Assembly (NCBI GenBank): GCA_016929065.1
Contig: JAFGJO010000040.1
Coordinates: forward strand, 26,309-90,308
Reading direction: 5' to 3'
Length of the DNA stretch: 64,000 nt
From: Spirochaetales bacterium
GTDB lineage: Bacteria; Spirochaetota; Spirochaetia; SZUA-6; RPPD01
Position numbers and translations under genes: made by a program. Of the stretch, positions 26,410 through 35,275 are shown piece after piece. A model generated the notes under the pieces. That model made no database searches, was not told the DNA's origin, and saw only the letters and a list, made by a program, of their open reading frames with translations. Numbering within the stretch: the stretch's first letter is position 1; every line of letters begins with the position of its first letter.

Positions 26410-27603
26410 ATGGAACTGGTAGCACCTGCCGGCAATATCGACAAACTCAAATTCGCATACCTGTACGGAGCTGATGCCGCATACATCGGCATCAAGAATT
26501 TCTCCCTGCGCCAGCGCGCTGATAATTTCCGTGAAACAGAATACGAAAAAATAAAAGAGATAAAAGGTGACAAAAAACTCTTCGGCGCGTTCAACATTTA
26601 CTTTTACAATAATGATCTCCGCCGCCTCGAAGAAGAAGCCGGATACATCAGCCGTTATCCCTTCGATGCATTTATCATTTCAGACCTCGGCGTGCTCCCG
26701 GTAATGAAAAAATATTTTCCGAATACTCCGCTTCATCTTTCCACCCAGGCAAACTGCACGAATGCCGAGGCCGCAAAAATGTACCGCGACCTGGGGTTCT
26801 CCCGCATTATCCTGGGACGCGAAGTGGGATTGTCAGAGATCGAAGAAATCAAAAAAGCCTCCGGTGTTGCAATCGAGGTCTTTGTTCATGGCGCGATGTG
26901 CATGTCGTATTCGGGCCGGTGCTATTTGAGCGCCTACATGGCAGGCCGGAGCGGCAACCGCGGCGACTGCGCGCACCCATGCAGATGGAATTTTCGGGTC
27001 CTGGAAGAAGAAGAGCGGCCGGGCGAATATTTCCCCATAGAAGAAGACGATCATTTTACCTCGATCATGTCATCCAAAGATTTGTGCATGATCGACCACC
27101 TTGACAAACTCCGCGACGCCGGTGTCGACGCGTGCAAGATCGAGGGCCGGATGAAGAGCGTTTATTACGTGGCGGTCACCTGCCGCGCCTACCGGAAGGC
27201 CATTGATAACGCAATGGGAAAAACCGTTGCCGATATTCAACCGTATATCGACGAACTCTATAATGTAAGCCACCGCGAGTTCTGGACCGGTTTTTTCTTT
27301 GACAAGGAGGAGATCGCCAAGCCCACCCTCGCTTCGTACACCAGGGGGTATCTTTTTTTGGGAACCGTACTGCGGGAAATAAAACCGGGGCTGTTTCTAC
27401 TCGATGTCAAAAACAGTTTTGCAGAGGGACAAACTATTGAATACACCGGGTTCGATATACTCAGCATAGAAGATGAGTCTTTTGCATTATATGAAGAAAA
27501 CGAAGAACCAACCGAACGCGCCGACCATCACAAACCCTGTCTTTTAAAAACAAACAAACTGCTGAAACCCGGGTATATCCTCCGCCGGAGAATGCAAGAG
27601 TAA
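26410..27603 (+). CDS. peptidase U32-family protein (tRNA/rRNA hydroxylation type)
   Basis: 397 residues. Start MELVAPAGNIDKLKFAYLYGADAAYIGIKNFSLRQRADNF and the U32 signature EVFVHGAMCMSYSGRCYLSAYMAGRSGNRGDCAHPCRW, with the cysteines proposed to hold an iron-sulfur cluster. Members such as TrhP take part in hydroxylation of tRNA U34, and RlhA acts on 23S rRNA; which group this one joins cannot be told. No strong SD precedes the ATG. Confidence 0.88.
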   Translation: MELVAPAGNIDKLKFAYLYGADAAYIGIKNFSLRQRADNFRETEYEKIKEIKGDKKLFGAFNIYFYNNDLRRLEEEAGYISRYPFDAFIISDLGVLPVMKKYFPNTPLHLSTQANCTNAEAAKMYRDLGFSRIILGREVGLSEIEEIKKASGVAIEVFVHGAMCMSYSGRCYLSAYMAGRSGNRGDCAHPCRWNFRVLEEEERPGEYFPIEEDDHFTSIMSSKDLCMIDHLDKLRDAGVDACKIEGRMKSVYYVAVTCRAYRKAIDNAMGKTVADIQPYIDELYNVSHREFWTGFFFDKEEIAKPTLASYTRGYLFLGTVLREIKPGLFLLDVKNSFAEGQTIEYTGFDILSIEDESFALYEENEEPTERADHHKPCLLKTNKLLKPGYILRRRMQE

Positions 27604-27907
27604 AGCTCCACATGGAGATCGCAATGAGGAAAATCATCCTCAAAATGCAAATATTTTCAAAGGATATTCATACGTTTTCCCCTGGGCCGGTGTAATTCCA
27701 CTGCACACGCGCATTGTATTTTATGCAACCGATCCGTTGTATACCTTCAATAGTAAAATTTAATGACCCGGAGGGTTGGAATCCACACTGTTTTTATATG
27801 CAGGAAATGCCTGAACATAAACTTGCCGCCGGCCCCACAGTATAGTAATTTACATATATAGCGATGAAGTTTTCATCTATGATACAACAACATGAGGAGG
27901 CTTTCCC
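27604..27907. other. intergenic region before the superoxide dismutase gene
   Basis: 304 bases. A short perfect hairpin TGAGGA/TCCTCA at 27625-27642. An open stretch without a start codon reads NIFKGYSYVFPWAGVIPLHTRIVFYATDPLYTF and stops at about 27764. It looks protein-like and may be a remnant, but I cannot assign it. GAGGAGG at the right end is the sod ribosome-binding site. Confidence 0.45.
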
Positions 27908-28531
27908 ATGACACATACATTATATAAACTGCCGGATCTTGCTTTCGGCTTTGCAGAACTCGTACCGCATATTGATGCGAAAACCATGGAAATTCACCAT
28001 GACAGGCATCACAATGGATATATCACCAATCTGAATGCAGCCCTGGAAAAGGAACCGTCAGTTGCAGACATATCCCTGGAAGACATGTTGAAAGATTTGT
28101 CCAAAGTGCCGGATTCAATCCGAACCGCTGTCCGCAACAACGGCGGAGGCCATTTCAACCATTCGCTCTTCTGGAAGATACTCACTCCGGAACCGACTGA
28201 GACACATGGCAAATTGAAAAAAGCAATAGAACGGGATTTCGGGTCTGTAGATGCATTTCAGGAACAATTCAGCAAAGCAGCCGCAACCCGTTTCGGAAGC
28301 GGCTGGGCATGGCTGAGCGCTGACGGGTCCGGAAAACTTGTCGTACACTCAACACCGAATCAGGACACGCCCCTTTCAGACGGTCTGCGTCCGGTGATCG
28401 GGCTTGATGTATGGGAACACGCATATTATCTGAACTACCAAAACAGGAGGGCCGACTACATCAAGGCATTCTGGAATATTCTTGACTGGCATGCGGCTGA
28501 AACATTTTATACAACCGGCTTTGGTGTATGA
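27908..28531 (+). CDS. sodA: superoxide dismutase (Fe/Mn type)
   Basis: 207 residues of the Fe/Mn family. Metal ligands are in [22 protein letters not shown] and [36 protein letters not shown] is the usual active-site strand. Whether iron or manganese is used is not clear from these motifs. Cytosolic, no signal peptide. SD GAGGAGG and its own terminator show a single-gene unit. It gives protection from oxygen in what seems to be an anaerobe. Confidence 0.95.
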   Translation: MTHTLYKLPDLAFGFAELVPHIDAKTMEIHHDRHHNGYITNLNAALEKEPSVADISLEDMLKDLSKVPDSIRTAVRNNGGGHFNHSLFWKILTPEPTETHGKLKKAIERDFGSVDAFQEQFSKAAATRFGSGWAWLSADGSGKLVVHSTPNQDTPLSDGLRPVIGLDVWEHAYYLNYQNRRADYIKAFWNILDWHAAETFYTTGFGV

Positions 28532-28538
28532 CATGATT

Positions 28539-28570
28539 GCCGGATGCTTTTAACAGCATCCGGCTTTTTT
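28539..28570 (+). terminator. rho-independent terminator of the superoxide dismutase gene
   Basis: Perfect 10-bp stem GCCGGATGCT/AGCATCCGGC, loop TTTAAC, followed by six T. Confidence 0.93.
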
Positions 28571-28604
28571 CTGAAGGGCATAGATCCTTTATCCTTCCTC
28601 AATG

Positions 28605-31193
28605 CTACCGCGCCTCTGTGCTTTTGTGAGGAATCTTCTTTTTTTGCTGCATGAAAACCTTCAGCACCTCGAACCACACCACGCTCCCGATTCCTGCTCC
28701 AACAGCGATCAGGATATCCGTTGCATGCATAAACCCGAAATGAAACAAGTCCTGCAGCACAGGAATATACACCACCAGCCCCAGAAATATGAGCGCTCCG
28801 CCGGCCACCCATGGTAATGCTGAATTCTTAACTGCAAAAGACCGAAATATTGTTGAAGACCATGACCTGTTTGTCAAAATGAGACACAGATTAGAAATAA
28901 TGAGAGTAATAAAGGTGAGCGTCCGTACTTCTGCAATACTCTGGCCCAATGCCATTGATACCCGGCAGACACCAAAAACCACAACCAACGCAATAATTCC
29001 CTGAAGTGTACTCAGCAGCAATGTTTTTCTGCTGAACAGGCGCTCTGTTTTTTTTCGCGGAGGCCGGTCCATGATATCCTTTTCCTCGGGTTCCGACTCA
29101 AAAACCACTGAACACGCCGGATCAATAATCAGCTCCAGGAATACAATATGGACGACTGTTAAAATCTCCATATCCTTCCAGCCCAGCAATACCGGCAGAA
29201 GCGCCATCCCCGCAATGGGGATATGCACACTGATGATATATGCCATAGCTTTTCGCAAATTATCAAAAATCCGCCGGCCCATTTTTACGGCTGATACAAT
29301 CGAAGGAAACGAGTCATCGAGCAGTACCAGGTTCGAGGCCTCACGTGCAACATCGGTACCCCGCTGTCCCATTGCAATACCGATATGCGCAGACTTGAGC
29401 GCCGGAGCGTCATTCACCCCGTCCCCGGTCATCGAAACAATTTCGCCGGCCTGCTTCAAGGCATTGACAATCCGCAGTTTCTGCTCGGGGACGACCCGGG
29501 CAAAGATATTTACCCGGCCTATTTTTTCCATGAGCTGTTCATCAGCCATTGTGTTCAATTCGGGACCGGTGATCGCCATAGTACTGTTATCAAGTCCGAT
29601 TTGTTCACCAATACGCATGGCCGTCGACGGATAATCTCCGGTGATCATCACCACCCGTATTCCTGCCCGGCGGCATTCGGAAACCGCCGAAGGGACAGTA
29701 TCACGGATCGGATCTGCCAGGCCCAGCAGGCCAAGAAACTGAAAATCAAAATCATGCTGCTCGCCCGGCAGCCGGTCAGACTTTTTAAAATCAGCCCGGG
29801 CAACGCCAAGCACCCGCAGCCCCTTCCCTGCAATTTCCTGTATTTCCTGCTGTAATGCCTTTAATTGAATTTCTGAAAAATGGCATAAATCCGCGATCGC
29901 CTCGGGAGCACCCTTGGCCGCGATACAGTATTCATTTTTATCCGGTGATATCCACACATGAGACAGGGCCAAAAGCTCTTTTGACAGCGGATACTCATGT
30001 ACCATTTCCCAGTCTTCATGAATGTGTTCAGTGTCCTTCAGTTTGTGTTCTCCCAACGCGAGCAATGCTTTTTCCATCGGGTCAAAGGGGTCCTTCTTGC
30101 TGGCAAGAATTCCATATTCGACAAGCGCATGAACAAATTCCGGTAACGGCTCTCTTTTGTTTTTCTCAACATCGTAAAACGCGTCATGCGCATGAAGAAG
30201 CGCAATACTCATTTTGTTTTCGGTGAGGGTACCTGTTTTATCCACACAAAAGACCGTTGCAGCACCCAATGTCTCTATAGCGGCGACCTTGCGGGTGAGT
30301 ACCTGCTTTTTGGATATTCGCCATGCACCGAGCGCCAAAAAAACCGTCAAAACAACCGGAAACTCCTCGGGGAGCATTGCCATTGCCAGTTTTAACCCGT
30401 TGAGCACAGCCTTGAGCCAGTCGTTCTGCAGGAGCCCATAGACCCCTGTCAACAGGAAACAAAGGGTAAGCGCGATAACAAACACCGTCCGAACAATTCT
30501 GCCGGTTTCTTTTTTGAGCGTGGTGTCTTCCTCACTGACCTCTCCCAGAGATTTTCCTATTTTTCCCATCTGGGTATGTGCACCGATTTTTTTCACCCAT
30601 GCGACTCCCTGCCCATGAACAACAAGTGTTCCGGAAAACACAAACGGCTGGCCGTCGCCGCCCGGTACATCCATTTCGATATCAGGTATGGAAGCCTCCT
30701 TTTCCACAGCGATCGATTCCCCGGTGAGAAGCGATTCATCGATTTTCAAATTCAATCCCCACACCAGAATTCCGTCAGCCGGAACTCGGTCACCTTCGGC
30801 AAGAATAATATAGTCGCCGCGAATTACTTCCCTGCCCGCTATTCTTCGCCGCTCACCGTCCCGAATTACCAGAGCGCGCGGGCTGGACAGGTCACGAAGC
30901 GCAGACAACGCCTTCTCGGTTTTGCCTTCCTGGTACACAGTGATTCCGATTATTACTCCGACAAATCCAAGAAGCATGACCGCCTCCTGAATATCACCAA
31001 GGATACAATACAACCCGCCACAGGCCACCAGCAAAAGAAACATCGGCTCCTTCATCACCTCAAAAACAATATGAAAAATGGATTTCTTTTTTGCGGAGGG
31101 AAGTTCATTGAATCCATCCTCTTTACGGCGCCGGAGTACTTCGGTTTCGGAAAGCCCGGATAGATTTTTAACTTGTTCCTGTGTAAATGACAC
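28605..31193 (-). CDS. P-type cation-translocating ATPase (P2 type)
   Basis: 862 residues from a GTG start (AGGAGG five bases upstream; the track start is 28 codons too early). N-terminal cation_ATPase_N domain, then the TGES loop (DESLLTGESIAVEKE), DKTGTLTENKMS with the phosphorylated Asp, and GDGVNDAPALKSAHIGIAMG. About ten TM helices. The ion site in M4 reads AMLPEEFPVVLTVFLALG instead of the usual PEGLP of calcium pumps, so the ion is uncertain (Ca2+ most likely, Mn2+ possible). The last codons (HKSTEAR) fall in a sequence like the 'gcacagaggcgcgg' intergenic module. Confidence 0.92.
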   Translation of the reverse strand: MSFTQEQVKNLSGLSETEVLRRRKEDGFNELPSAKKKSIFHIVFEVMKEPMFLLLVACGGLYCILGDIQEAVMLLGFVGVIIGITVYQEGKTEKALSALRDLSSPRALVIRDGERRRIAGREVIRGDYIILAEGDRVPADGILVWGLNLKIDESLLTGESIAVEKEASIPDIEMDVPGGDGQPFVFSGTLVVHGQGVAWVKKIGAHTQMGKIGKSLGEVSEEDTTLKKETGRIVRTVFVIALTLCFLLTGVYGLLQNDWLKAVLNGLKLAMAMLPEEFPVVLTVFLALGAWRISKKQVLTRKVAAIETLGAATVFCVDKTGTLTENKMSIALLHAHDAFYDVEKNKREPLPEFVHALVEYGILASKKDPFDPMEKALLALGEHKLKDTEHIHEDWEMVHEYPLSKELLALSHVWISPDKNEYCIAAKGAPEAIADLCHFSEIQLKALQQEIQEIAGKGLRVLGVARADFKKSDRLPGEQHDFDFQFLGLLGLADPIRDTVPSAVSECRRAGIRVVMITGDYPSTAMRIGEQIGLDNSTMAITGPELNTMADEQLMEKIGRVNIFARVVPEQKLRIVNALKQAGEIVSMTGDGVNDAPALKSAHIGIAMGQRGTDVAREASNLVLLDDSFPSIVSAVKMGRRIFDNLRKAMAYIISVHIPIAGMALLPVLLGWKDMEILTVVHIVFLELIIDPACSVVFESEPEEKDIMDRPPRKKTERLFSRKTLLLSTLQGIIALVVVFGVCRVSMALGQSIAEVRTLTFITLIISNLCLILTNRSWSSTIFRSFAVKNSALPWVAGGALIFLGLVVYIPVLQDLFHFGFMHATDILIAVGAGIGSVVWFEVLKVFMQQKKKIPHKSTEAR

Positions 31194-31287
31194 GAAAACC
31201 TCCTGTAAAGAGGCGTCCTGGTATGCGGTACCATAACAATGAAATGATAACAAAACAACCGAACATACAGGATTCACCTTTGTCTTC

Positions 31288-31372
31288 CCAAAAAACAGAA
31301 GACTTTAAAGGGGAAGTCCCGCAGCCGGTAACATGGATTTGGCTGCTGCCCCGCGGTTAGGGCCCGGTATTG
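31288..31372 (+). promoter_or_regulatory. cobalamin-riboswitch-like core (incomplete)
   Basis: In the plus direction a stem GTCTTC/GAAGAC is followed by TTTAAAGGGGAAGTCC, a hairpin GCAGCC/GGCTGC enclosing GGTAACATGGATTT, then TGCCCCGCGGTTAGGG. This order matches the conserved core of cobalamin riboswitches (AAAAGGGAA, GGTGnnAATCC hairpin, CCCGCnACTGTnA). The terminal B12-box is not found and no cobalamin gene follows, so it may be a decayed or truncated copy. Confidence 0.4.
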
Positions 31373-31373
31373 A

Positions 31374-31400
31374 TACCGACAATTTTCGAAATTGTCGGTA
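31374..31400. repeat. perfect 12-bp inverted repeat
   Basis: TACCGACAATTT / AAATTGTCGGTA with loop TCG. Possibly the 3' expression-platform hairpin of the preceding element; T-poor downstream. Confidence 0.8.
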
Positions 31401-31412
31401 TTTCCGATTTTA

Positions 31413-31480
31413 CGGATTTGTTATTTTTTTGGTGTAACTAAAATAATCCCGCTGACACCTGTCTAAAAACAACAAATCCG
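31413..31480. repeat. 10-bp stem enclosing an inner GGTGT/ACACC stem
   Basis: CGGATTTGTT (31413-31422) pairs with AACAAATCCG (31471-31480); inside, GGTGT (31431) pairs with ACACC (31455). A nested fold suggests a structured RNA or a palindromic repeat element. Confidence 0.6.
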
Positions 31481-31693
31481 CAGTTATGGAGTAGAAACCT
31501 GTTCTTCCCGCAAAATACGATTCAAACGATAATGGATGATAGTATATTTGTCAAGAAGTATGAAAAAAGGGTTCGCACAAGACCGCAGAATCACAGAAAT
31601 ATCAGGTCATTTTTCATCCCCTCACTGCCAGGACAGGAACATAAAAATAATAATTCAATTATATTTCTGAGAATCCTCATTAAAAACAGAAAA

Positions 31694-31754
31694 GGATTTT
31701 TCATGGCTTCCGAACGTTTCATACCTGCAGTAGTGAGGAAGACATGAAAAATCC
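31694..31754. repeat. 18-bp inverted repeat
   Basis: GGATTTTTCATGGCTTCC and GGAAGACATGAAAAATCC pair with one mismatch; 25-base loop. Confidence 0.75.
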
Positions 31755-31876
31755 GTAAACTATAAGCAATCAAGGATTCTTAAAAACACAGCCTAATCAG
31801 GATATTTTTCATATTTCTGTCCGCATATTGATTTTTTATTGCAATGCGCTAAACTATTTACAGAAGGAAAAAATAC

Positions 31877-32308
31877 ATGTCAAAAAAATTACTGTTCTTT
31901 CCCGCCATGTTTTGCGGCCTTATTTTCATGGTCTCCTGCATCGGCCAGGCAGAAGAATTGCCAAAAGATGAGCCAAAGAATCCTGGAGGGCCGTTTGTGA
32001 TCGCATCAGACTGCGAATATAATGAGTTCACCGGAAACGCCTTGATTCTCGGATCACAGTGGCTCACTGAAACAAGCCTTGAGCTCACCTTCAATTTCCT
32101 CCCGGCAGATGACCAGCAGGTGAATCAGTACAAATTCCCGAATTTCAAAAATGAAAATCAAACCCGTATTGTTTACTTTGACAAACCGCCCAATCAGGAA
32201 ACAAAAGATTTGGTCATCCAGCAGAACATACTTGGTTGTTCCAGACTGGAGATAAAAAAGGGGACATGCACCCCGGTTGTGTTTAAATTTCCATTTCTGG
32301 AAAAATAA
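31877..32308 (+). CDS. hypothetical lipoprotein, partner of the cysteine protease
   Basis: 143 residues, lipobox VSC at C21 (LIFMVSCIGQAEE). The mature part is beta-rich with two further cysteines (NILGCSRLEIKKGTCTPVV). I do not recognise the family. Its size, its secretion and its position 15 bases before a secreted papain-like protease would fit a protease inhibitor or chaperone, as seen for other secreted papain-like enzymes; this is a guess from context. Confidence 0.65.
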   Translation: MSKKLLFFPAMFCGLIFMVSCIGQAEELPKDEPKNPGGPFVIASDCEYNEFTGNALILGSQWLTETSLELTFNFLPADDQQVNQYKFPNFKNENQTRIVYFDKPPNQETKDLVIQQNILGCSRLEIKKGTCTPVVFKFPFLEK

Positions 32309-32323
32309 AAAGGAGGCCCTGCC

Positions 32324-34393
32324 ATGCTTAAAAAAACAGGTCTATTGTGTATTATAATCCCCGCACTGCTCCTTCTGCTCCAATGTACACCCGGTGAAGA
32401 CGGACCCAAAGGGCTTGGCCTTGGGGAAACTCCCGAGATGCTCTACAAATCATTCAGGGCATCCTCTTCACAGGCGTATGAGGGCAAGGCACCGGAAATC
32501 GCCAAGGACGCCGACCTCTCGCCCCTGTTTCCCACACCCGGCAACCAGGGGACCATTGGCAGCTGTACCGCATGGACGACCGCCTATGCCTGTAAAACAT
32601 ATCAGGAAAATATCGAACGGGAATGGGGTGCCAATACAAACAAACATATTTTTTCCCCTTCCTATATTTATAACCAGATTAATAACGGCCAGGATGCAGG
32701 CGCACCGCTTGAATACGCGCTCATGCTCGTGATCGAAGACGGCTGTGCAACGCTTGATACCATGCCCTACACTTTAAACTACCGTGAAAAACCGAATACC
32801 ATGGCAGTCCGCGAAGCACAGGATTACAAGGCAAAATCCTTTGCGCGGGTAGATCCGAAGGATCTGTCAGCAGTAAAAAAAATGCTTTCCCGAGGCATGC
32901 CGGTATTAATCGGGATGATGGTCTACGAAAACTTCCAGTTTTATTCGGGCGGTGTCTATGACAAAGTAAGCGGCCAGCTGTTGGGCGGCCACGCAATGTG
33001 CGTTGTCGGTTACGATGAAAGCAAGAAAGCCTTTAAAATCATCAATTCATGGAGTACCTCATGGGGAGAACAGGGGTATGCATGGGTCGGTTTTGATGTC
33101 TTTACAGAGTACGTCCAGGTAGCTCTGGTATTATATGATGAAATCAATGCAAGTCCGGTCGTTCCGGCTGTTCCTGTCGGTGTGGAGGCTTCACAGGGAA
33201 GCTACATTGACCGCATTGAGGTCACCTGGCCGAAGGCAAGCAATGCTGAATCCTATGAGGTATACCGCTCAACAAACCCGATCGAAAACTTTGTCAAAAT
33301 TGCGGATACACGCGGGACCCGGTACATCGATACAAAAGGAATAAAGAAAAATACCGAGTACTATTATGCGATAAAAAGCATTGCACGGACAAAGACAAGC
33401 GCGTTAAGCGAAGCAGCAAAAGGGTATGCGGGGACATTGGAAAAGGAGATCGGTATACCGCAGAAACTTGAAGGCCTGTATGACAGCGGTGCAGTATTCC
33501 TTTCATGGAACAGCATGAGCGGTGTTGACGGCTACTCGGTCTTCCGGTTTGATCCAAAACTGGAAAATTATATCCGCATTGGTTCGACGAAAAATGCGAA
33601 GTACCGCGATACAGAGACTTTTACTCCCGGTGAAACCATGTGGTATGTCATCGCCGCGGTCCGCGGCACGACCGAGGGAAAACCCGGCGAGGCCCTTGCC
33701 GTGTTTATTTCCTTTCCCGAACCGCCGGAAGCAAAAACCTGGAAGGCACCGCGAAAACTTTCTGCTTCACAGGGTTCGTTTGAAGACCGTATCAAATTAT
33801 CATGGGAAAAAGTTGCCGACGCTCCTCAATATACAGTCTACCGGTTCAAACAGGATGACGAAACCTGGACGGTACTGGGAGAAACCGGAAAAACCGAATT
33901 TGAAGATACTGCCCCAACCAGGGAATCAGAATACTATGCAGTCGCGGTAAAAGACGGCAACATTATCGGCGAGCGGTCCGAATCGGTTTCCGGCTATGTC
34001 AAGAAAAACAAGCCGAAAGACAAGAAATTCGATGACGACAAATATTATGATGATCGTGAGCTTGAAGATACCGATTACAAAAATGATGATTTATACGAAG
34101 ACGATAAAAAAGATAATAAAAAAAAGGTCGTCGACAAGGGATTCTTTGACAATGAGCGGGAAGTGGAAGCTTTTTTTGACTCAAAAGAAGAGCAGGAAAA
34201 GTTTTTCGACTCAAAGGAAAAACAGGAGAAATTCTTTGACTCAAAAGAAGAGCAGGAAAAGTTTTTCGACTCAAAAGAAGAACAGGAAAAATTCTTTGAT
34301 TCAAAAGAGGAACAGGACAAGTTCTTTGACTCGAAAAAGAAACAGGATGATTTCTTTGACTCTCCTGCAGAAAAAGACTCATTTTTTGACTGA
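32324..34393 (+). CDS. papain-like (C1A) cysteine protease lipoprotein with FN3 domains and FFD repeat tail
   Basis: 689 residues. Lipobox LLQC (C21). C1A peptidase about 60-270: oxyanion Q75 and catalytic C81 in NQGTIGSCTAW, H223 in GGHAMCVVGY, N241 in INSWSTSWGEQGYAW. Three FN3-like domains follow (about 280-375, 378-465, 470-560). Then comes an acidic, lysine-rich linker (KFDDDKYYDD...) and a tail of decapeptide repeats FFDSKEEQEK, ending FFDSPAEKDSFFD. It is anchored outside the cytoplasm and probably cuts proteins. The missing propeptide suggests a different activation mode. SD AGGAGG. Confidence 0.9.
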   Translation: MLKKTGLLCIIIPALLLLLQCTPGEDGPKGLGLGETPEMLYKSFRASSSQAYEGKAPEIAKDADLSPLFPTPGNQGTIGSCTAWTTAYACKTYQENIEREWGANTNKHIFSPSYIYNQINNGQDAGAPLEYALMLVIEDGCATLDTMPYTLNYREKPNTMAVREAQDYKAKSFARVDPKDLSAVKKMLSRGMPVLIGMMVYENFQFYSGGVYDKVSGQLLGGHAMCVVGYDESKKAFKIINSWSTSWGEQGYAWVGFDVFTEYVQVALVLYDEINASPVVPAVPVGVEASQGSYIDRIEVTWPKASNAESYEVYRSTNPIENFVKIADTRGTRYIDTKGIKKNTEYYYAIKSIARTKTSALSEAAKGYAGTLEKEIGIPQKLEGLYDSGAVFLSWNSMSGVDGYSVFRFDPKLENYIRIGSTKNAKYRDTETFTPGETMWYVIAAVRGTTEGKPGEALAVFISFPEPPEAKTWKAPRKLSASQGSFEDRIKLSWEKVADAPQYTVYRFKQDDETWTVLGETGKTEFEDTAPTRESEYYAVAVKDGNIIGERSESVSGYVKKNKPKDKKFDDDKYYDDRELEDTDYKNDDLYEDDKKDNKKKVVDKGFFDNEREVEAFFDSKEEQEKFFDSKEKQEKFFDSKEEQEKFFDSKEEQEKFFDSKEEQDKFFDSKKKQDDFFDSPAEKDSFFD
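34141..34393 (+). repeat. 30-bp tandem repeat coding for FFDSKEEQEK
   Basis: Nine FFD triplets with a spacing of ten residues (the first spacing is irregular at eleven). Central copies are near-identical at protein level but vary in third codon positions, so selection on the peptide is likely. Confidence 0.9.
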
Positions 34394-34416
34394 TGAAAAC
34401 CAATATAAATTTCAAG

Positions 34417-34447
34417 ACACCCGGTTTTTTACACCGGGTGTTTTTTT
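34417..34447 (+). terminator. rho-independent terminator of the protease gene
   Basis: ACACCCGGT / ACCGGGTGT stem with a seven-base loop and a T-run. Confidence 0.92.
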
Positions 34448-34514
34448 AGCCATAAATTTACTACAATTTTTCCTCTTTTACTTGAAACTACTTCAGAGTG
34501 TGATATATTATCTA

Positions 34515-34545
34515 TTAAGTTGGTTTTCTTTTTCAACCAACTTAA
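34515..34545 (+). promoter_or_regulatory. perfect 11-bp hairpin in the leader of the 161-aa lipoprotein
   Basis: TTAAGTTGGTT / AACCAACTTAA, loop of nine, eight bases before the SD AGGAG. No T-run, so it is more likely an mRNA stability or translation-control hairpin or an operator than a terminator. Confidence 0.6.
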
Positions 34546-34565
34546 TATCTATCAGGAGCAAACCC

Positions 34566-35051
34566 ATGAAATTTAGAGTTTTTATTTCAGTATTTATCAC
34601 AGGAATTTTATTTTTTTACGGATGCGACGCACCCGGGAGTCCTGAACCCGAAACAATCCGGTATGACTTTCTTTATACTGTGGGTGCAGATGCAAGTGCT
34701 CTGGCACTATCCCAGGAGGCATATAATTTCAAGCCAGTCGAACTTGATCCGCTAAAAAGATATGTTATCAGCGGCCCTATTGGAGTTTATGGAAGTGCTG
34801 TCAATTATTATCTTTGTGTCACCTTCCAGCAAACCGGAGATTATATATTCAGCTGCCCGGACCTCTCCAGTATTATTGATATTGACTGCTATATCAGGCA
34901 AACTGATACAACACTTATCCAGGAGATTGTGCCGGCAACCGATAACACAATTTCAATTGCAGCCGGTACGTCCTATCTTCTTAACATGCATAAAACCACT
35001 ACCTCCGGGTATGCTGCAACAACAGGAATATTTATCGAAGCTGCTGAATAA
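34566..35051 (+). CDS. hypothetical lipoprotein, 161 aa
   Basis: Start at the ATG 34566 (AGGAG seven bases upstream). The track merges it with an unrelated shadow frame from 33996. Signal peptide MKFRVFISVFITGILFFYGC, lipid Cys at 20. The mature part (LYTVGADASALALSQEAYNFKPVELDPLKRYVISG) looks like a small beta-sandwich, perhaps of the pre-peptidase C-terminal type that binds surfaces; I cannot name it firmly. Monocistronic. Confidence 0.72.
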   Translation: MKFRVFISVFITGILFFYGCDAPGSPEPETIRYDFLYTVGADASALALSQEAYNFKPVELDPLKRYVISGPIGVYGSAVNYYLCVTFQQTGDYIFSCPDLSSIIDIDCYIRQTDTTLIQEIVPATDNTISIAAGTSYLLNMHKTTTSGYAATTGIFIEAAE

Positions 35052-35110
35052 TTTATCAGTATATACAGACCAGGGGGCTGTCCAATAAGTTGGATAGCCT
35101 CTTTTTTTTA

Positions 35111-35240
35111 TGCAGTAATTCCTTTAAAAACTATTAGGGGGATGAAATTTTTTTTGTCCCCGGTGCTCGGAGAATGACTCGCACCAGCGGACGAAAAAAA
35201 TATTTCATCCCCCTGAAAGCCGCCTGAAGGAATTAATGCA
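35111..35240. repeat. 130-bp palindromic element inside the IS remnant
   Basis: Ends TGCAGTAATTCCTTTA and TGAAGGAATTAATGCA are inverted repeats (14 of 16). Inside, AGGGGGATGAAAT (35136-35148) pairs with ATTTCATCCCCCT (35202-35214), continuing through T/A runs to GTCC/GGAC and a central GGTGC/GCACC stem. The whole could form one long hairpin, like a miniature inverted-repeat element. Confidence 0.7.
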
Positions 35241-35275
35241 AAACAATTAAAAAAGGAATTTACAAACATCATTGT

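Larger units (their letters stand above)
31194..31876. other. gene-free interval with several hairpins
   Basis: 683 bases between divergent genes. Left to right: a cobalamin-riboswitch-like core, a perfect 12-bp hairpin, a 10-bp stem closing a structured loop, and an 18-bp long hairpin. The track ORF at 31532-31747 overlaps the last hairpin and is not credible. Confidence 0.7.

Noticed and set aside
27602-27764. Open frame with IFKGYSYVFPWAGVIPLHTRIVFY
   Set aside because: It looks protein-like but has no start codon and I cannot match it; only noted in the intergenic entry.
31532-31747. 71-aa ORF in the gene-free stretch
   Set aside because: No SD, odd composition, and it overlaps one arm of an 18-bp hairpin.
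34075-34415. Minus-strand ORFs rich in CSSFESKNF or similar repeats
   Set aside because: Antisense shadows of the FFD repeat region.
33996-34565. ORF 33996-35051 as one 351-aa protein
   Set aside because: The first part is a shadow frame of the protease repeat tail; only the part from 34566 has a signal peptide and an SD.
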